Positions 17,959-26,003 of a stretch of 45,646 bases of DNA are shown here, in pieces. Each line of letters starts with the position of its first letter. The first letter of the stretch is position 1. This DNA is from Candidatus Jordarchaeia archaeon (GTDB lineage: Archaea > Asgardarchaeota > Jordiarchaeia > Jordiarchaeales > Jordiarchaeaceae): positions 1 to 45,646 of the forward strand of contig JAHAWU010000010.1 in assembly GCA_018383815.1 (NCBI GenBank). The letters are read 5' to 3'. The position numbers were made by a program, and so were the translations under genes. The notes below the pieces were generated by a model. It was not told where the DNA came from. It worked only from the letters and a program-made list of their open reading frames with translations, and did not search any database.

Positions 17959-17970
17959 GGGCATAAAAAG
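17959..17970 (-). promoter_or_regulatory. TATA-like sequence at the MITE end, for nadE-like copy 2
   Basis: On the minus strand CTTTTTATGCCC, the terminal inverted repeat, lies about 47-58 bases before ATG 17912. That predicts a transcript start near 17938 and a leader of about 25 bases. The assignment is inferred from archaeal TATA spacing. Confidence 0.4.
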
Positions 17971-18181
17971 TTTTTAGTGTATTTTTGGTATTGGGGCGTG
18001 TTTGGAGACAATGGTTCCCTAGAAGGGGATTAGACTCCAATTGGAGAGAAGCCTATTAGGGCTCCCTTTTGGCAAAAGTGGGGAATAGATGGGGAGACCC
18101 TAAACCACACACAAGAAGACAACTCGAAGCCCCAGTCCGAAGACGTCCTCCAGCGGCCTGCACTAAAAACTTTTTACGCGC
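17959..18181 (-). mobile_element. MITE-like element, family 1, copy B (about 222 bp)
   Basis: Read on the minus strand it begins CGTAAAAAGTTTTTAGTGCA and matches copy A (1308-1529) through nearly all its length, with scattered substitutions and short gaps, ending in TGTCTCCAAACA, AATACCAAAAATACAC and TAAAAACTTTTTATGCC. It is non-coding. It lies between the second nadE-like gene and its upstream ATPase, so it widened that spacer after the module formed or was copied. Confidence 0.78.
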
Positions 18182-18535
18182 AATTAAACAATAATCAAAT
18201 ATGCTGAAGAAGCTAATAAAGTAACCCACAGGTTAACTCCACTTTTAGCCGCCTTTGATGAGCATCCTTCCGTTTTAATTGTCGCTTCTTTTATCTGCCA
18301 CTACCTTACAGATGTTGGATGAAATATAAGAGGCCATGAAAAGCAGGTTAGCTCAGCGAATCAAAATTCAGAGGCTTCTCACATTTCTGAGAAGACGCGA
18401 TGAACAAGTCTACTTTCTGCTCACAGCATCTCCAACATAGTTAAGAAAAGGAACTCTGACCTGGGGTGGAAGAAAGCGGAAGAAAATAGAAGGTTTATTT
18501 GGTATTTTGTTGTTGCTTCTCTATTTTAGTTCTGG
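18182..18535. other. Spacer between ATPase copy 2 and the MITE
   Basis: About 350 bases with no supported gene. GATGA and CTGA-like motifs near 18255-18400 were checked for a C/D-box RNA, but the spacing of C, D' and D boxes is not convincing. Confidence 0.35.
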
Positions 18536-19954
18536 TCACTCTATTTGAGTAAGTCTGGTTTGTACGTATTTGTTTGAGATGTCTAGACCCGCCACATACA
18601 GTTTTGTTTTGGGGTTCTGTCCATAAAATAGGATGTTGCCGTACATATTTTCTACTTTGAAGTAGGATGATGCAAGGTGGGTTAATGATTTTAGAGGGCT
18701 GTGTCTGAATTGGAATAGGATTATGACGCCGTTTAACTGTTTTATTTGGTGTATCCAAGCTTGAACTGTCTTGAGCAGGTACTTTGAGCCGTAAATGTGT
18801 CCCATTGTGTCGCTAGCTATGGAAACGATTGGGGTGTCGGATTGTGTCTCATTCAAAACACGGCAGATAATCTGTTTTAAACGGTTTAGTTCTTCCTCTG
18901 GGTCTATTCCCTCAAAAAAGTAGTTGTTATAGATATCAGTTGTACGGGGGATAAATGTTGAGGGACGTAAAACATGGAAATATCTCCTCAGTGAATCAAA
19001 GATTTCTTTTTCCATGACCGATTGAGGGATGTATCTTAGTAGATCCGTGCTATAGATACCCTTAGAGGGCATGCTAAAGACCGGATAGCCTTGACGTATA
19101 AAATTGAAGAACATGGGGGTCAAAAGGTAAGCGTGCTCCACGCCCACCCCGTTGCCTATATCGAATATGTTGAGGGAAACCCTATTAAAACCCCCTTGGA
19201 GTACATTGTCTAGTTCGGGAATTAGAGTTGAAATCTTTCCCTCCCTTCTCTCCACTTTTGGAAAATCAGCTGTTGTAAGGTAGGTTTGAATGCCCTTATC
19301 AAAGCATGTGAATCTGCCATCTTTAAGTGTAAATAGGTAAACTGAATTCTCAATTCTCATTCCGCGAATTTTTTCGATGTACAACTTTCTTAAAAGTTGA
19401 CCATCTATGAATTCTTTTTCCAACCTAATAATACCGTCAACCAAATAGTCAAGTTTACTTTCTCCATCTGTTTCACTTATGAAAATCACATTCACATTTA
19501 GTTTTTCCGCCATCTCTAAGATGTCATACTCTATGCTGTAATCATTCTCTGGAATTTTAACATTATGCTTTAGGGATTCTAAACCATCCAAAATCATAGT
19601 GATGTGCTCCACTCCCGCCTCCGCAACTCTTGAATATAAACTTCTAAAGAAGCTAGGTCTATCAACATATTCGAAAAGAGTGTGCTCTTTATCCCTAGAA
19701 AGAATATCGCTTTTCACATCTAAAATATTCTCCAGGGGAATATAGGACTCACACCACGGAAACAGCCTATAAAATTTCTCTGGTTTTACTCTAGCAGATA
19801 GATATATGGCCGCTCCTCCATCCAGAAACTGCCTCCCAAGCTCGAGAGCCAAGGTGGTCTTACCAGTACCCGCACCACCCTTAATATGGAGAGAAAATGT
19901 TCCAGATTTGAATGCCCCAGCTATCTCAGAGGGAATGTTTGTGGTTAATATCAC
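18536..19954 (-). CDS. GvpD/KaiC-like P-loop ATPase, copy 2
   Basis: A paralogue of 13402-14838. Walker A GGAGTGKT lies near the N terminus; IYLSARVKPEKFYRLFPW, LFEYVDRPSF, NVIFISET and SKLDYLVDG blocks are shared with copy 1. The second KaiC-like domain (ISTLIPELDNVLQGGFNRVS) again lacks a Walker A (FDIGNGVGVEH), so the loss is conserved in both. GTG 19954 is preferred: GGGGTG is 6 bases upstream and the start then lines up with copy 1. Longer reading to 20017 would add a Cys-rich stretch without a counterpart. It is the upstream member of the second ATPase/nadE-like pair. Confidence 0.72.
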   Translation of the reverse strand: MILTTNIPSEIAGAFKSGTFSLHIKGGAGTGKTTLALELGRQFLDGGAAIYLSARVKPEKFYRLFPWCESYIPLENILDVKSDILSRDKEHTLFEYVDRPSFFRSLYSRVAEAGVEHITMILDGLESLKHNVKIPENDYSIEYDILEMAEKLNVNVIFISETDGESKLDYLVDGIIRLEKEFIDGQLLRKLYIEKIRGMRIENSVYLFTLKDGRFTCFDKGIQTYLTTADFPKVERREGKISTLIPELDNVLQGGFNRVSLNIFDIGNGVGVEHAYLLTPMFFNFIRQGYPVFSMPSKGIYSTDLLRYIPQSVMEKEIFDSLRRYFHVLRPSTFIPRTTDIYNNYFFEGIDPEEELNRLKQIICRVLNETQSDTPIVSIASDTMGHIYGSKYLLKTVQAWIHQIKQLNGVIILFQFRHSPLKSLTHLASSYFKVENMYGNILFYGQNPKTKLYVAGLDISNKYVQTRLTQIE

Positions 19955-20396
19955 CAACCACACCCCAATTAAACAGTTATTGAAACAATTTCTAGGACAA
20001 CAGATAACACAAAACACTTGTAGATTAGAAAGTAAAAAAATTTTTTTGAGGAAACTTAATACAATTTAAAGAGACTATAGCAGTAAAATCTGTTTCTAAA
20101 TAAATAGTATTAACAAAAATTTATATTTTTATCTGGCCCCAGACTGGCGATGTAGATTTATTCGATTCCATCTCTCTAATAAGGCTTCAAATCGTGAAGG
20201 AAGTTCTACAAACACCCTTTTTTTGAGGCGAAATCGAACGATTCTCCATCACCTCTACGGTTCTATGGTTACTCTTTTATAGGAAATTATTTTAGTTTAA
20301 AGCACGGTTGAAAATATTTTTGGCGTGGAGCAGTTTGCCTTTATCTTGTCGGAATGGGAATAAATTCAAGCATTATGTTTTGGGTGAATTTGGTAA
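19955..20396. other. Divergent intergenic region, ATPase copy 2 / GH94-like gene
   Basis: AT-rich, with a T/A run near 20036-20047 and the family 2 element at 20149-20250. No coding gene was seen. Confidence 0.4.
20149..20250 (+). mobile_element. MITE-like element, family 2, copy 2 (102 bp)
   Basis: Begins GATGTAGATTTATTCGATTC and ends CGAACGATTCTCCATC. It is nearly identical, inverted, to 23760-23861, apart from about ten differences in the middle. Non-coding, with imperfect inverted ends able to pair over the first and last 20-25 bases. Confidence 0.78.
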
Positions 20397-23033
20397 ATGT
20401 CAAATTATGGTTGTGGCCACTTTGGTGAGTGGATTGTTGATGGTTATGGTTTGCCGGCTTATGAGTACACGTGTAATCACGAGGTGGATCCTAGGGCTCT
20501 GACTTTTACGACTCAGGGTGGTTCCCGTAGCCACTGGCACCAGATTGGAAATAGTCGTTTTAACGTTTTAGCTTATAATTCGGGTTTCGTGGAGGTTTTA
20601 GAGAATTCGAGGGGGCCTCAATGGCTAACCTATAGGAGCGAGAAGCAGAAAACTTTGGGCGGAGGAGTAGCAGTTGTGGTTGAGGGGGATGATTATTGGT
20701 GTGACCTTTTCTCTCAGAACCTCTATCGTGAGGGGTATAGGCGCATTTTTGGTATGGGCTACTTCCGAAAAATTTCAAATCACAACAATCTAAAATTGGA
20801 TCACATTGTCTTTACACCGGTGTCCGATGACCCAGTGGCCGTTTCAGAGATAACTATTAGGAACGAGTCAAATCGGGAGAGAAGCATTACTCTTTTTAAT
20901 TATTGGGGGATTAATCTGCGCTATGTGTCAGAGTCCCTAATATACACCAGTGGGAGAAGGACGGAATACGGCGTTTCCTTATTGAACTGGGTGGGTAGAA
21001 CCTATGGTTTTCTGCGTCACCTTCTTAGGTGTGATACTGAGCAGGGGCGCACATCCTTCTCTAAAAAGTTTATTTACCATGCGGAGTACGATGCGGAGCG
21101 GGGCTTGCTCATTCTTGTTCCAGAGTATCTGGGCAGAAAGCCTCCCAGACAAGTTCCCTCCCCGAGAAATTATTATCCCAAGTCTTTGTTTCTCAAACTG
21201 CTAAACGGCAAGGCCACCTACGCTTTAAGCTCGGCTGAAGAATTTATAGATGGGCGGGGCAATTTTAAATTTGCAAGTTTTTCCTATGCTCCTAAAACCC
21301 CTGTGAAGAAAAGTCCTTGCCTCTGCCTAGGAGTGAAGCTCACAATTCCAAGGAAAAGTTCGCAAACCTTTACTTATCTATTTGGCTACGCGGAAAAAGA
21401 GGAAATATTAAATCTCACCTTCAATTATGAAGAAAAGGCTAGAAGAAGCCCTCTAAGTGAGGGTATTAGGGACTGGAAAGAGCACACTGTCAAGTTTAGG
21501 GGTGGTGAGGACTGGGTTTCACGGGAAGCTGCGTGGCACTCCTACTATCTTAAGAGTTCAACCCTTTACGACGAATATTTTGAAAATCACTTTTTGCCCC
21601 AGGGGGGTGCCTATGTTTACCTTCAGGGTTTGCATGGAGGCCCCCGAGACTTCTCATTATACATTGTTCCCACGACCTACCTGGATCCAGAACTGGCCAG
21701 AGAAACGTTGGAATATGTGTTGCGCTGGATGAGGCCCAGCGGGGAGTTGGCATATTCTGGAAGCGGCTATGGAAGGCTTGGTGGAGCAGTTGTACATAAT
21801 AAGCCCTCCGACCATTACCTATTCATACTTTGGGCCATCACAGAATACATTTTTGCCACTCGCGACTTCAAATTTCTAGAAAGAAAAGTACCCTTCTATC
21901 CCCGCCAGAAGGGATTATTCTCCACGGTTGCTGAGAGGATAAAACTCTCCCTAAAATTTCTCTTTGAAGAAATTGGTCTCGGCGAACACGGCTTGCTTAA
22001 GGTGGGCGATGGGGACTGGAATGATGGAATCTCACTTATGGTTCCCAACAGGAGTAGATTTCTAAAACACGGTGAATCAATTTTCAACTCCGCCCTCGCC
22101 CTCTATGTTCTCCCCAGAGTAATAGATTTATTTAGAGAGCGGGACTCCACTTTCTGCGAATTTCTACAAAAAAAACTTGAATCTCTACGTAAAGCTTGTC
22201 TCGGTTCTTGGAATGGAAGGTGGTTTTACCGAGCTTGGGATGGGGGCGGAAACCCTGTGGGCAATGGAAACCTTTTCCTTGAACCCGTCCCATGGCTCCT
22301 TCTCTCGAAAGCCCTACCCGAAAAAATGGCGGAAAACCTCTTGAAAAACGTTTACGAAATACTGGATAAGCCCTCTCACTTCGGACAATACATTGTGTAT
22401 CCCCCCTTGCGAACTTTTCTAAACTATCTTGAGAAGGGCTGGGATGTTAATGGTGGAACATGGTTTGCCATAAACTTCCTTCTCACCTGGGCCTACGGAC
22501 TATATGATGCGAAGAAGGCTTGGAACTCCCTGCTGAAAAACTCAATGGCCCACCATGCAAGCCTTTACCCCAATCTATGGTATGGTATATGGAGTGGCCC
22601 CGACGCCTACAACGCAGATTATTCTAAGCGTCCCGGTGAAACCTATTACCACCTCCCAACACCCACAACGGACTTCCCCGTTATGAATCTTAATCTGCAC
22701 GCCAATTTTCTCACAGCTCTCATTAAGCTCTGCGGCATAGAACCAGATGCTGAGGGTTTGACTATTGCTCCCAAGCTACCGTTTCAAAACTTTAGTTTGA
22801 AGACGCCACTAGTTGAGCTTCAGATGAACGAGTACCAGGTTGAAGGTGTGTATACTCCTCAATGCTCGGGACCCCTTTGTTTCAGATTTAAAAAGCCAGT
22901 TCACTGGCGTCACCAGATTCGCTGCTACATAAACGATGAGCTTATAAAATATAATTTAGAAGACTCCACAATTGCAGTAAATTTAGATGTTGATAAAGGG
23001 TTTAGATTCCGAATTATTCACATTGCACCCTAA
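20397..23033 (+). CDS. GH94-like glycoside phosphorylase (cellobiose/cellodextrin phosphorylase type)
   Basis: Enzymes of this class cleave or build beta-glucosidic bonds with phosphate. An N-terminal beta-sandwich (about 1-300, including the GHFGEW and TTQGGSRSHWHQIG segments) precedes an (alpha/alpha)6 barrel. The barrel carries VGDGDWNDG (about 537-545), the motif holding the catalytic Asp in GH94. Near the end are WSGPDAYN and HANFLTALIKLCGIEPDAEGL. The length of 878 is in the GH94 range. The specificity loop differs from textbook cellobiose phosphorylases, so the sugar is unknown, and a related GH family is possible. No transporter or sugar-phosphate enzyme lies beside it. No signal peptide is seen, so it is probably cytoplasmic. 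Confidence 0.75.
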   Translation: MSNYGCGHFGEWIVDGYGLPAYEYTCNHEVDPRALTFTTQGGSRSHWHQIGNSRFNVLAYNSGFVEVLENSRGPQWLTYRSEKQKTLGGGVAVVVEGDDYWCDLFSQNLYREGYRRIFGMGYFRKISNHNNLKLDHIVFTPVSDDPVAVSEITIRNESNRERSITLFNYWGINLRYVSESLIYTSGRRTEYGVSLLNWVGRTYGFLRHLLRCDTEQGRTSFSKKFIYHAEYDAERGLLILVPEYLGRKPPRQVPSPRNYYPKSLFLKLLNGKATYALSSAEEFIDGRGNFKFASFSYAPKTPVKKSPCLCLGVKLTIPRKSSQTFTYLFGYAEKEEILNLTFNYEEKARRSPLSEGIRDWKEHTVKFRGGEDWVSREAAWHSYYLKSSTLYDEYFENHFLPQGGAYVYLQGLHGGPRDFSLYIVPTTYLDPELARETLEYVLRWMRPSGELAYSGSGYGRLGGAVVHNKPSDHYLFILWAITEYIFATRDFKFLERKVPFYPRQKGLFSTVAERIKLSLKFLFEEIGLGEHGLLKVGDGDWNDGISLMVPNRSRFLKHGESIFNSALALYVLPRVIDLFRERDSTFCEFLQKKLESLRKACLGSWNGRWFYRAWDGGGNPVGNGNLFLEPVPWLLLSKALPEKMAENLLKNVYEILDKPSHFGQYIVYPPLRTFLNYLEKGWDVNGGTWFAINFLLTWAYGLYDAKKAWNSLLKNSMAHHASLYPNLWYGIWSGPDAYNADYSKRPGETYYHLPTPTTDFPVMNLNLHANFLTALIKLCGIEPDAEGLTIAPKLPFQNFSLKTPLVELQMNEYQVEGVYTPQCSGPLCFRFKKPVHWRHQIRCYINDELIKYNLEDSTIAVNLDVDKGFRFRIIHIAP

Positions 23034-23046
23034 AGCAACACCATTT

Positions 23047-23346
23047 CTAGAACACTTCTTTTAGAGCAGCTGCGGCCGTATAAGCACTACCTGCCCCACA
23101 AACGTATAGAGCCACTCTCAAAGCCTCCGCAATCTCCTCTTTTGTAGCTCCAGCCTTCATTGCCATATTAGCTAAAGCTCTAACTCCCTGAACTGCTCCA
23201 TGAGAAGCATCCAGTGCCATCGCTATTAAAATTTTAATCTTAACCGGAAGCGCTCCTTCTTTGAAAGCGAAAGCCCGCATATTCTCGACCTGTTTTCGCA
23301 TCTCTGAATCACGTTTTTCATAAACCTTCAAAGGATCTTCAGCCAT
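23047..23346 (-). CDS. AhpD/carboxymuconolactone-decarboxylase-like protein lacking CxxC
   Basis: A small all-helical protein of the CMD/AhpD superfamily: ILIAMALDASHGAVQGVRALANMAMKAGATKEEIAEALRVAL is read across residues of the core helices (here given in pieces: ILIAMALDASHG, MKAGATKEEIAEAL, YVCGAGSAYTAAAAL). The usual redox CxxC before the His is replaced by DASHG, so a peroxidase-type mechanism is unlikely. A lone Cys remains in the last helix. ATG 23346 follows GGTGG at 6-base spacing. It converges with the GH94-like gene, 13 bases apart. Confidence 0.75.
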   Translation of the reverse strand: MAEDPLKVYEKRDSEMRKQVENMRAFAFKEGALPVKIKILIAMALDASHGAVQGVRALANMAMKAGATKEEIAEALRVALYVCGAGSAYTAAAALKEVF

Positions 23347-23432
23347 TCGTACCACCCAAAATCCTTCTACAAATTTTAGGCCTACTCTCGTGGTTACTAT
23401 TCTCCCTAAAAATCTTTAGCAAACAGTAGGAT

Positions 23433-23536
23433 GATGTAGAATAGTTTTGCCTATGCCTCGAAAAAGGGGGCGTTTACAAATTTCATTTCACGGTTTAAAG
23501 CCCTGCCAGAGAAATAGGTACAAATAAATCTACATC
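23433..23536 (-). mobile_element. MITE-like element, family 2, copy 3 (104 bp)
   Basis: In inverted orientation it starts GATGTAGATTTATTTGTACC and ends ACTATTCTACATC. It shares the GTAAACGCCCC and CGAGGCAT blocks with copy 1 rather than copies 2 and 4, so the family has at least two subtypes. Confidence 0.68.
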
Positions 23537-23759
23537 GCGTGTGAAGAGCGTGAGGAAAACGCTTAAGGCGCAATTAACTGGTTGCCACTTTTGGGTGTAT
23601 ATTTGTGATATGCCGTGTATCTCTTGGATTGAATTCTGTTTGTGGTTATTCTGCGGGTAAAAACGAAGCATTTTAGGGGCGTGAAATCCGAAAAGCACAC
23701 TGCACAAATCAGGTAACAATAAGTTAGTTATGCCGGTTTTGTTCTAAAAGTCTGGGGGT

Positions 23760-23861
23760 GATGGAGAATCGTTCGATTTCGCCTCAAAAAAAGGGTGTTT
23801 ATAAGGCACCCTTCACGATTTGAAGCCTTATTAGAGAAATGGAATCGAATAAATCTACATC
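23760..23861 (-). mobile_element. MITE-like element, family 2, copy 4 (102 bp)
   Basis: The inverted counterpart of 20149-20250: the first 50 and last 40 bases agree almost perfectly. Copies 3 and 4 are only 223 bases apart in the same orientation. Confidence 0.78.
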
Positions 23862-24170
23862 ACCGAACCGTAGAAGCTCATGAGAATCAGAGCTGGGCTT
23901 GCGTAGTGTTGCGTGACGCCTTCACTTTTTTGTCAGCCGCCCACATCTCAGTTAGGGGTGAATGTGCCTCCTCACCTTCAAGGGCTTATTGCCTCTGCTT
24001 TTTCCAGTGACACACTCAGCCTGTATATCTAGCTGCTGCTTTACCGTGATTCTATTTAAAGATGCCTTCTACCTTGGAACTGCTGGTGTGGATTTAAATA
24101 TTTGATGAAGACATGTTTTAATAATTAGAGGAGATAAAGTGTTCAGGCTTAAAACAGTTGAGTGGATCTT

Positions 24171-24614
24171 ATGAGTGAAGTAATAGAAATGGATTTTGAT
24201 GTGCTGAGAGAGCCCTGGAACATGTACCAACTTGAAGAGGGCCCAATACTCAAAATCAAATACGTGTTGACAAGGGTGATAAAAAGAAGGGAGGACGGGG
24301 AACGGTTCGGTTATGCCTTTAAGGGTCAAAATGTGGTGGCCTTTTCCCACATTCCACCTGAACTTAAGGGCGAACCATCACGTGCAATTTATAGTCCAAT
24401 GGAGCTCCAAGCCTCCATAGTAACCGAGGACATCCGATACACAACCATAGCTGAGGAGTGGAACGAGTACCTAGCCGAAGATGGAACCAAAATAAGGGTG
24501 AAATTAACAGTTGTCAAAGTCTCCAGAACAAGTAAAAAGGACATGGAAGGTGAACCCATATACCTGGTTCAAACATCCCTGCTACCCCAAATACAACCCC
24601 CCAGAAAAAAGTAA
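24171..24614 (+). CDS. Unknown small soluble protein, 147 residues
   Basis: I do not recognise this protein. It reads as beta-strand-rich: MDFDVLREPWNMYQLEEG, ILKIKYVLTRVIKR, a FGYAFKGQNVVAFSHIPPEL loop (given here in part), then RYTTIAEEWNEYLAEDG and IRVKLTVVKVSRTSK. Short strands with acidic loops fit a small beta-barrel or chaperone-like fold. No cysteine, signal or membrane segment is present. ATG 24171 is preferred over GTG 24162, with GAGTGG upstream. The next gene (24838), 223 bases downstream on the same strand, is also a beta-rich unknown, so they may act together. Confidence 0.65.
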   Translation: MSEVIEMDFDVLREPWNMYQLEEGPILKIKYVLTRVIKRREDGERFGYAFKGQNVVAFSHIPPELKGEPSRAIYSPMELQASIVTEDIRYTTIAEEWNEYLAEDGTKIRVKLTVVKVSRTSKKDMEGEPIYLVQTSLLPQIQPPRKK

Positions 24615-24837
24615 AAACCTACATAAGCTACGTTTCTTAGACAAAGAAGGAAAACACGTTTTCATAGCAAAATTATTAAACCCACTATGCAAATCCCACA
24701 AAACACCCTATCGCCAACAAGAAAATAATAATAGACTCCCAACGCTTATTTTATTTATCAGAGAAAAATTCTAGAACGAAAAAGCCCTTTTTTCATATTT
24801 TCTTCTGGTATTAGATTGATTGGTTTGAGGTGAGTTT

Positions 24838-25515
24838 ATGGCTAAGAACAAAGAAAAACAATCTGCAAGTCCAGAGAGAATCACAATTGTCGAGGGGCAT
24901 ACTGTGGACATTTGCGGTTGGCACGTGAGCCTCTCATCCATCTGGATTGACAATGACTCAATCAAAGCAGACCTAGCCATGTGGTCCGACAAGCTCAGAA
25001 AACCCCTTTCAGGCGGTTACCCAAAGGGAAGCGAAGTAAAAATAGGAACAACAAACTGCACCTACTATGTGCACGAAATCAAAAAATTTGGGAAAAACAG
25101 CGAGAAGCCAGGTTACATAGTCCTCAGCACCCAAAAGCTAGAAACCCTCACAACTAAAAAGTGCCAGGAAACGGAATCAATTGAAGCCACAACTAGAGCC
25201 CGAATCGGAGACGTGGATTTCGGTTTAGGCCTCGTCTACAAAGAAAAAAGTGGAAAAATGGCCGCGGCCATTTGTCCCCCACTCAACAGTCCACTTGGAG
25301 AAGATTTTGATGTATACGAGGGCGACACACTCTGGGTCGGAGAATGCGCCTACAAAGTCGAAAAAATTGCCGAAGGCTACAGAAAACCCGATGGAAGATA
25401 CGAGAACGGCTACATAGTACTAAAAAAACACAAAAAACTACTCACAGACAAAGGTCCAACGATCCTTGGGCAATGGATATCGCAGCCTCCTACAGCACCC
25501 AAAGATGTGCCATAA
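24838..25515 (+). CDS. Unknown protein with two internal repeats, 225 residues
   Basis: Not recognised. After a lysine-rich tail (1-11) the protein contains two related halves: about 20-101 and about 119-201. Each has a strand pair, a PLSGGYP / PLGEDFD turn, G-D/S-x-V/L-x-x-G, then YYVHEIKKFG / YKVEKIAEGY and a closing GYIVL followed by K-rich residues. Only single cysteines are shared loosely (TNCTYYV / GECAYKV), which could be structural. ATG 24838 follows GAGGTGA at 4-base spacing. No signal peptide. The repeat suggests a duplicated small beta domain; its function is unknown. Confidence 0.7.
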   Translation: MAKNKEKQSASPERITIVEGHTVDICGWHVSLSSIWIDNDSIKADLAMWSDKLRKPLSGGYPKGSEVKIGTTNCTYYVHEIKKFGKNSEKPGYIVLSTQKLETLTTKKCQETESIEATTRARIGDVDFGLGLVYKEKSGKMAAAICPPLNSPLGEDFDVYEGDTLWVGECAYKVEKIAEGYRKPDGRYENGYIVLKKHKKLLTDKGPTILGQWISQPPTAPKDVP

Positions 25516-25577
25516 TGTTGGGAAATTGTTGAAAACCTTTGCTGCCCTCTTGGAAAGATTAGCATAAGAATTTTTTG

Positions 25578-26003
25578 TCACATTTGGAATGTTTCTTCTA
25601 TGAACTTTTTGCAGAGGGTGTGTACCCTTTTTGCTTTTTCTAAGGCTTCCGGCGCATAGTCTTTAAAGTATGTTTCATCTATCCCCTCTTCAAATCCGTA
25701 GCCTGCAAGTCCCCTTTGCTCAGCAAGTTCAGCAACCATGTCCGCAATTGAGCCGATTTCTATCCTAAACCATTGGGGCAAGTTGGGAACTTCTTGGATT
25801 TGCAACAAAGCGTCGCTCACATCATGCTCTTTTGGAAAATCTATGCCCAGAGAAATCAGGACGGCCTTAGCTGAGTGTTCCACCGCCATCTGTGAACTAT
25901 AGACTACATCGTCCCAGCGTTCATCTTCAATGGCCCTCTCGGCACTCTGAAGCCACCTTGCGGCCCTGCCTATCCCCCGCTTTGCTATACTAATATTTTT
26001 CAC
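25578..26003 (-). CDS. HEPN-domain protein of an MNT/HEPN pair
   Basis: An all-alpha HEPN protein: an AARWLQSAERAIEDERWDDVV start, SSQMAVEHSAKAVLISLGI, EHDVSDAL, and a C-terminal helix. In toxin members HEPN carries an R-x4-6-H RNase motif. I cannot find one here, so this copy may be a non-catalytic partner. Its start overlaps the end of the nucleotidyltransferase gene by 4 bases (ATGA), giving tight coupling. Together they form the classic two-gene defence/TA layout. Confidence 0.82.
   Translation of the reverse strand: MKNISIAKRGIGRAARWLQSAERAIEDERWDDVVYSSQMAVEHSAKAVLISLGIDFPKEHDVSDALLQIQEVPNLPQWFRIEIGSIADMVAELAEQRGLAGYGFEEGIDETYFKDYAPEALEKAKRVHTLCKKFIEETFQM

Larger units (their letters stand above)
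23347..24170. other. Gene-poor 820-base stretch with two family 2 elements
   Basis: No convincing gene. A 71-codon frame at 23795-24010 starts inside a repeat element and is rejected. The stretch holds elements at 23433-23536 and 23760-23861 and otherwise unremarkable sequence. Confidence 0.5.

Noticed and set aside
17913-18011. N-terminal extension of the second nadE-like gene
   Set aside because: The extra 33 codons read into the family 1 element and have no counterpart in copy 1.
18240-18420. C/D-box RNA candidate
   Set aside because: GATGA and CTGA-like boxes exist but C, D', C' and D boxes are not properly spaced or ordered.
13402-20017. Gas-vesicle gene cluster
   Set aside because: The ATPases resemble GvpD, but no gvpA or other structural gas-vesicle gene is present.
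23795-24010. 71-codon plus-strand frame
   Set aside because: It starts inside a family 2 element, has no ribosome site and has no recognisable product.
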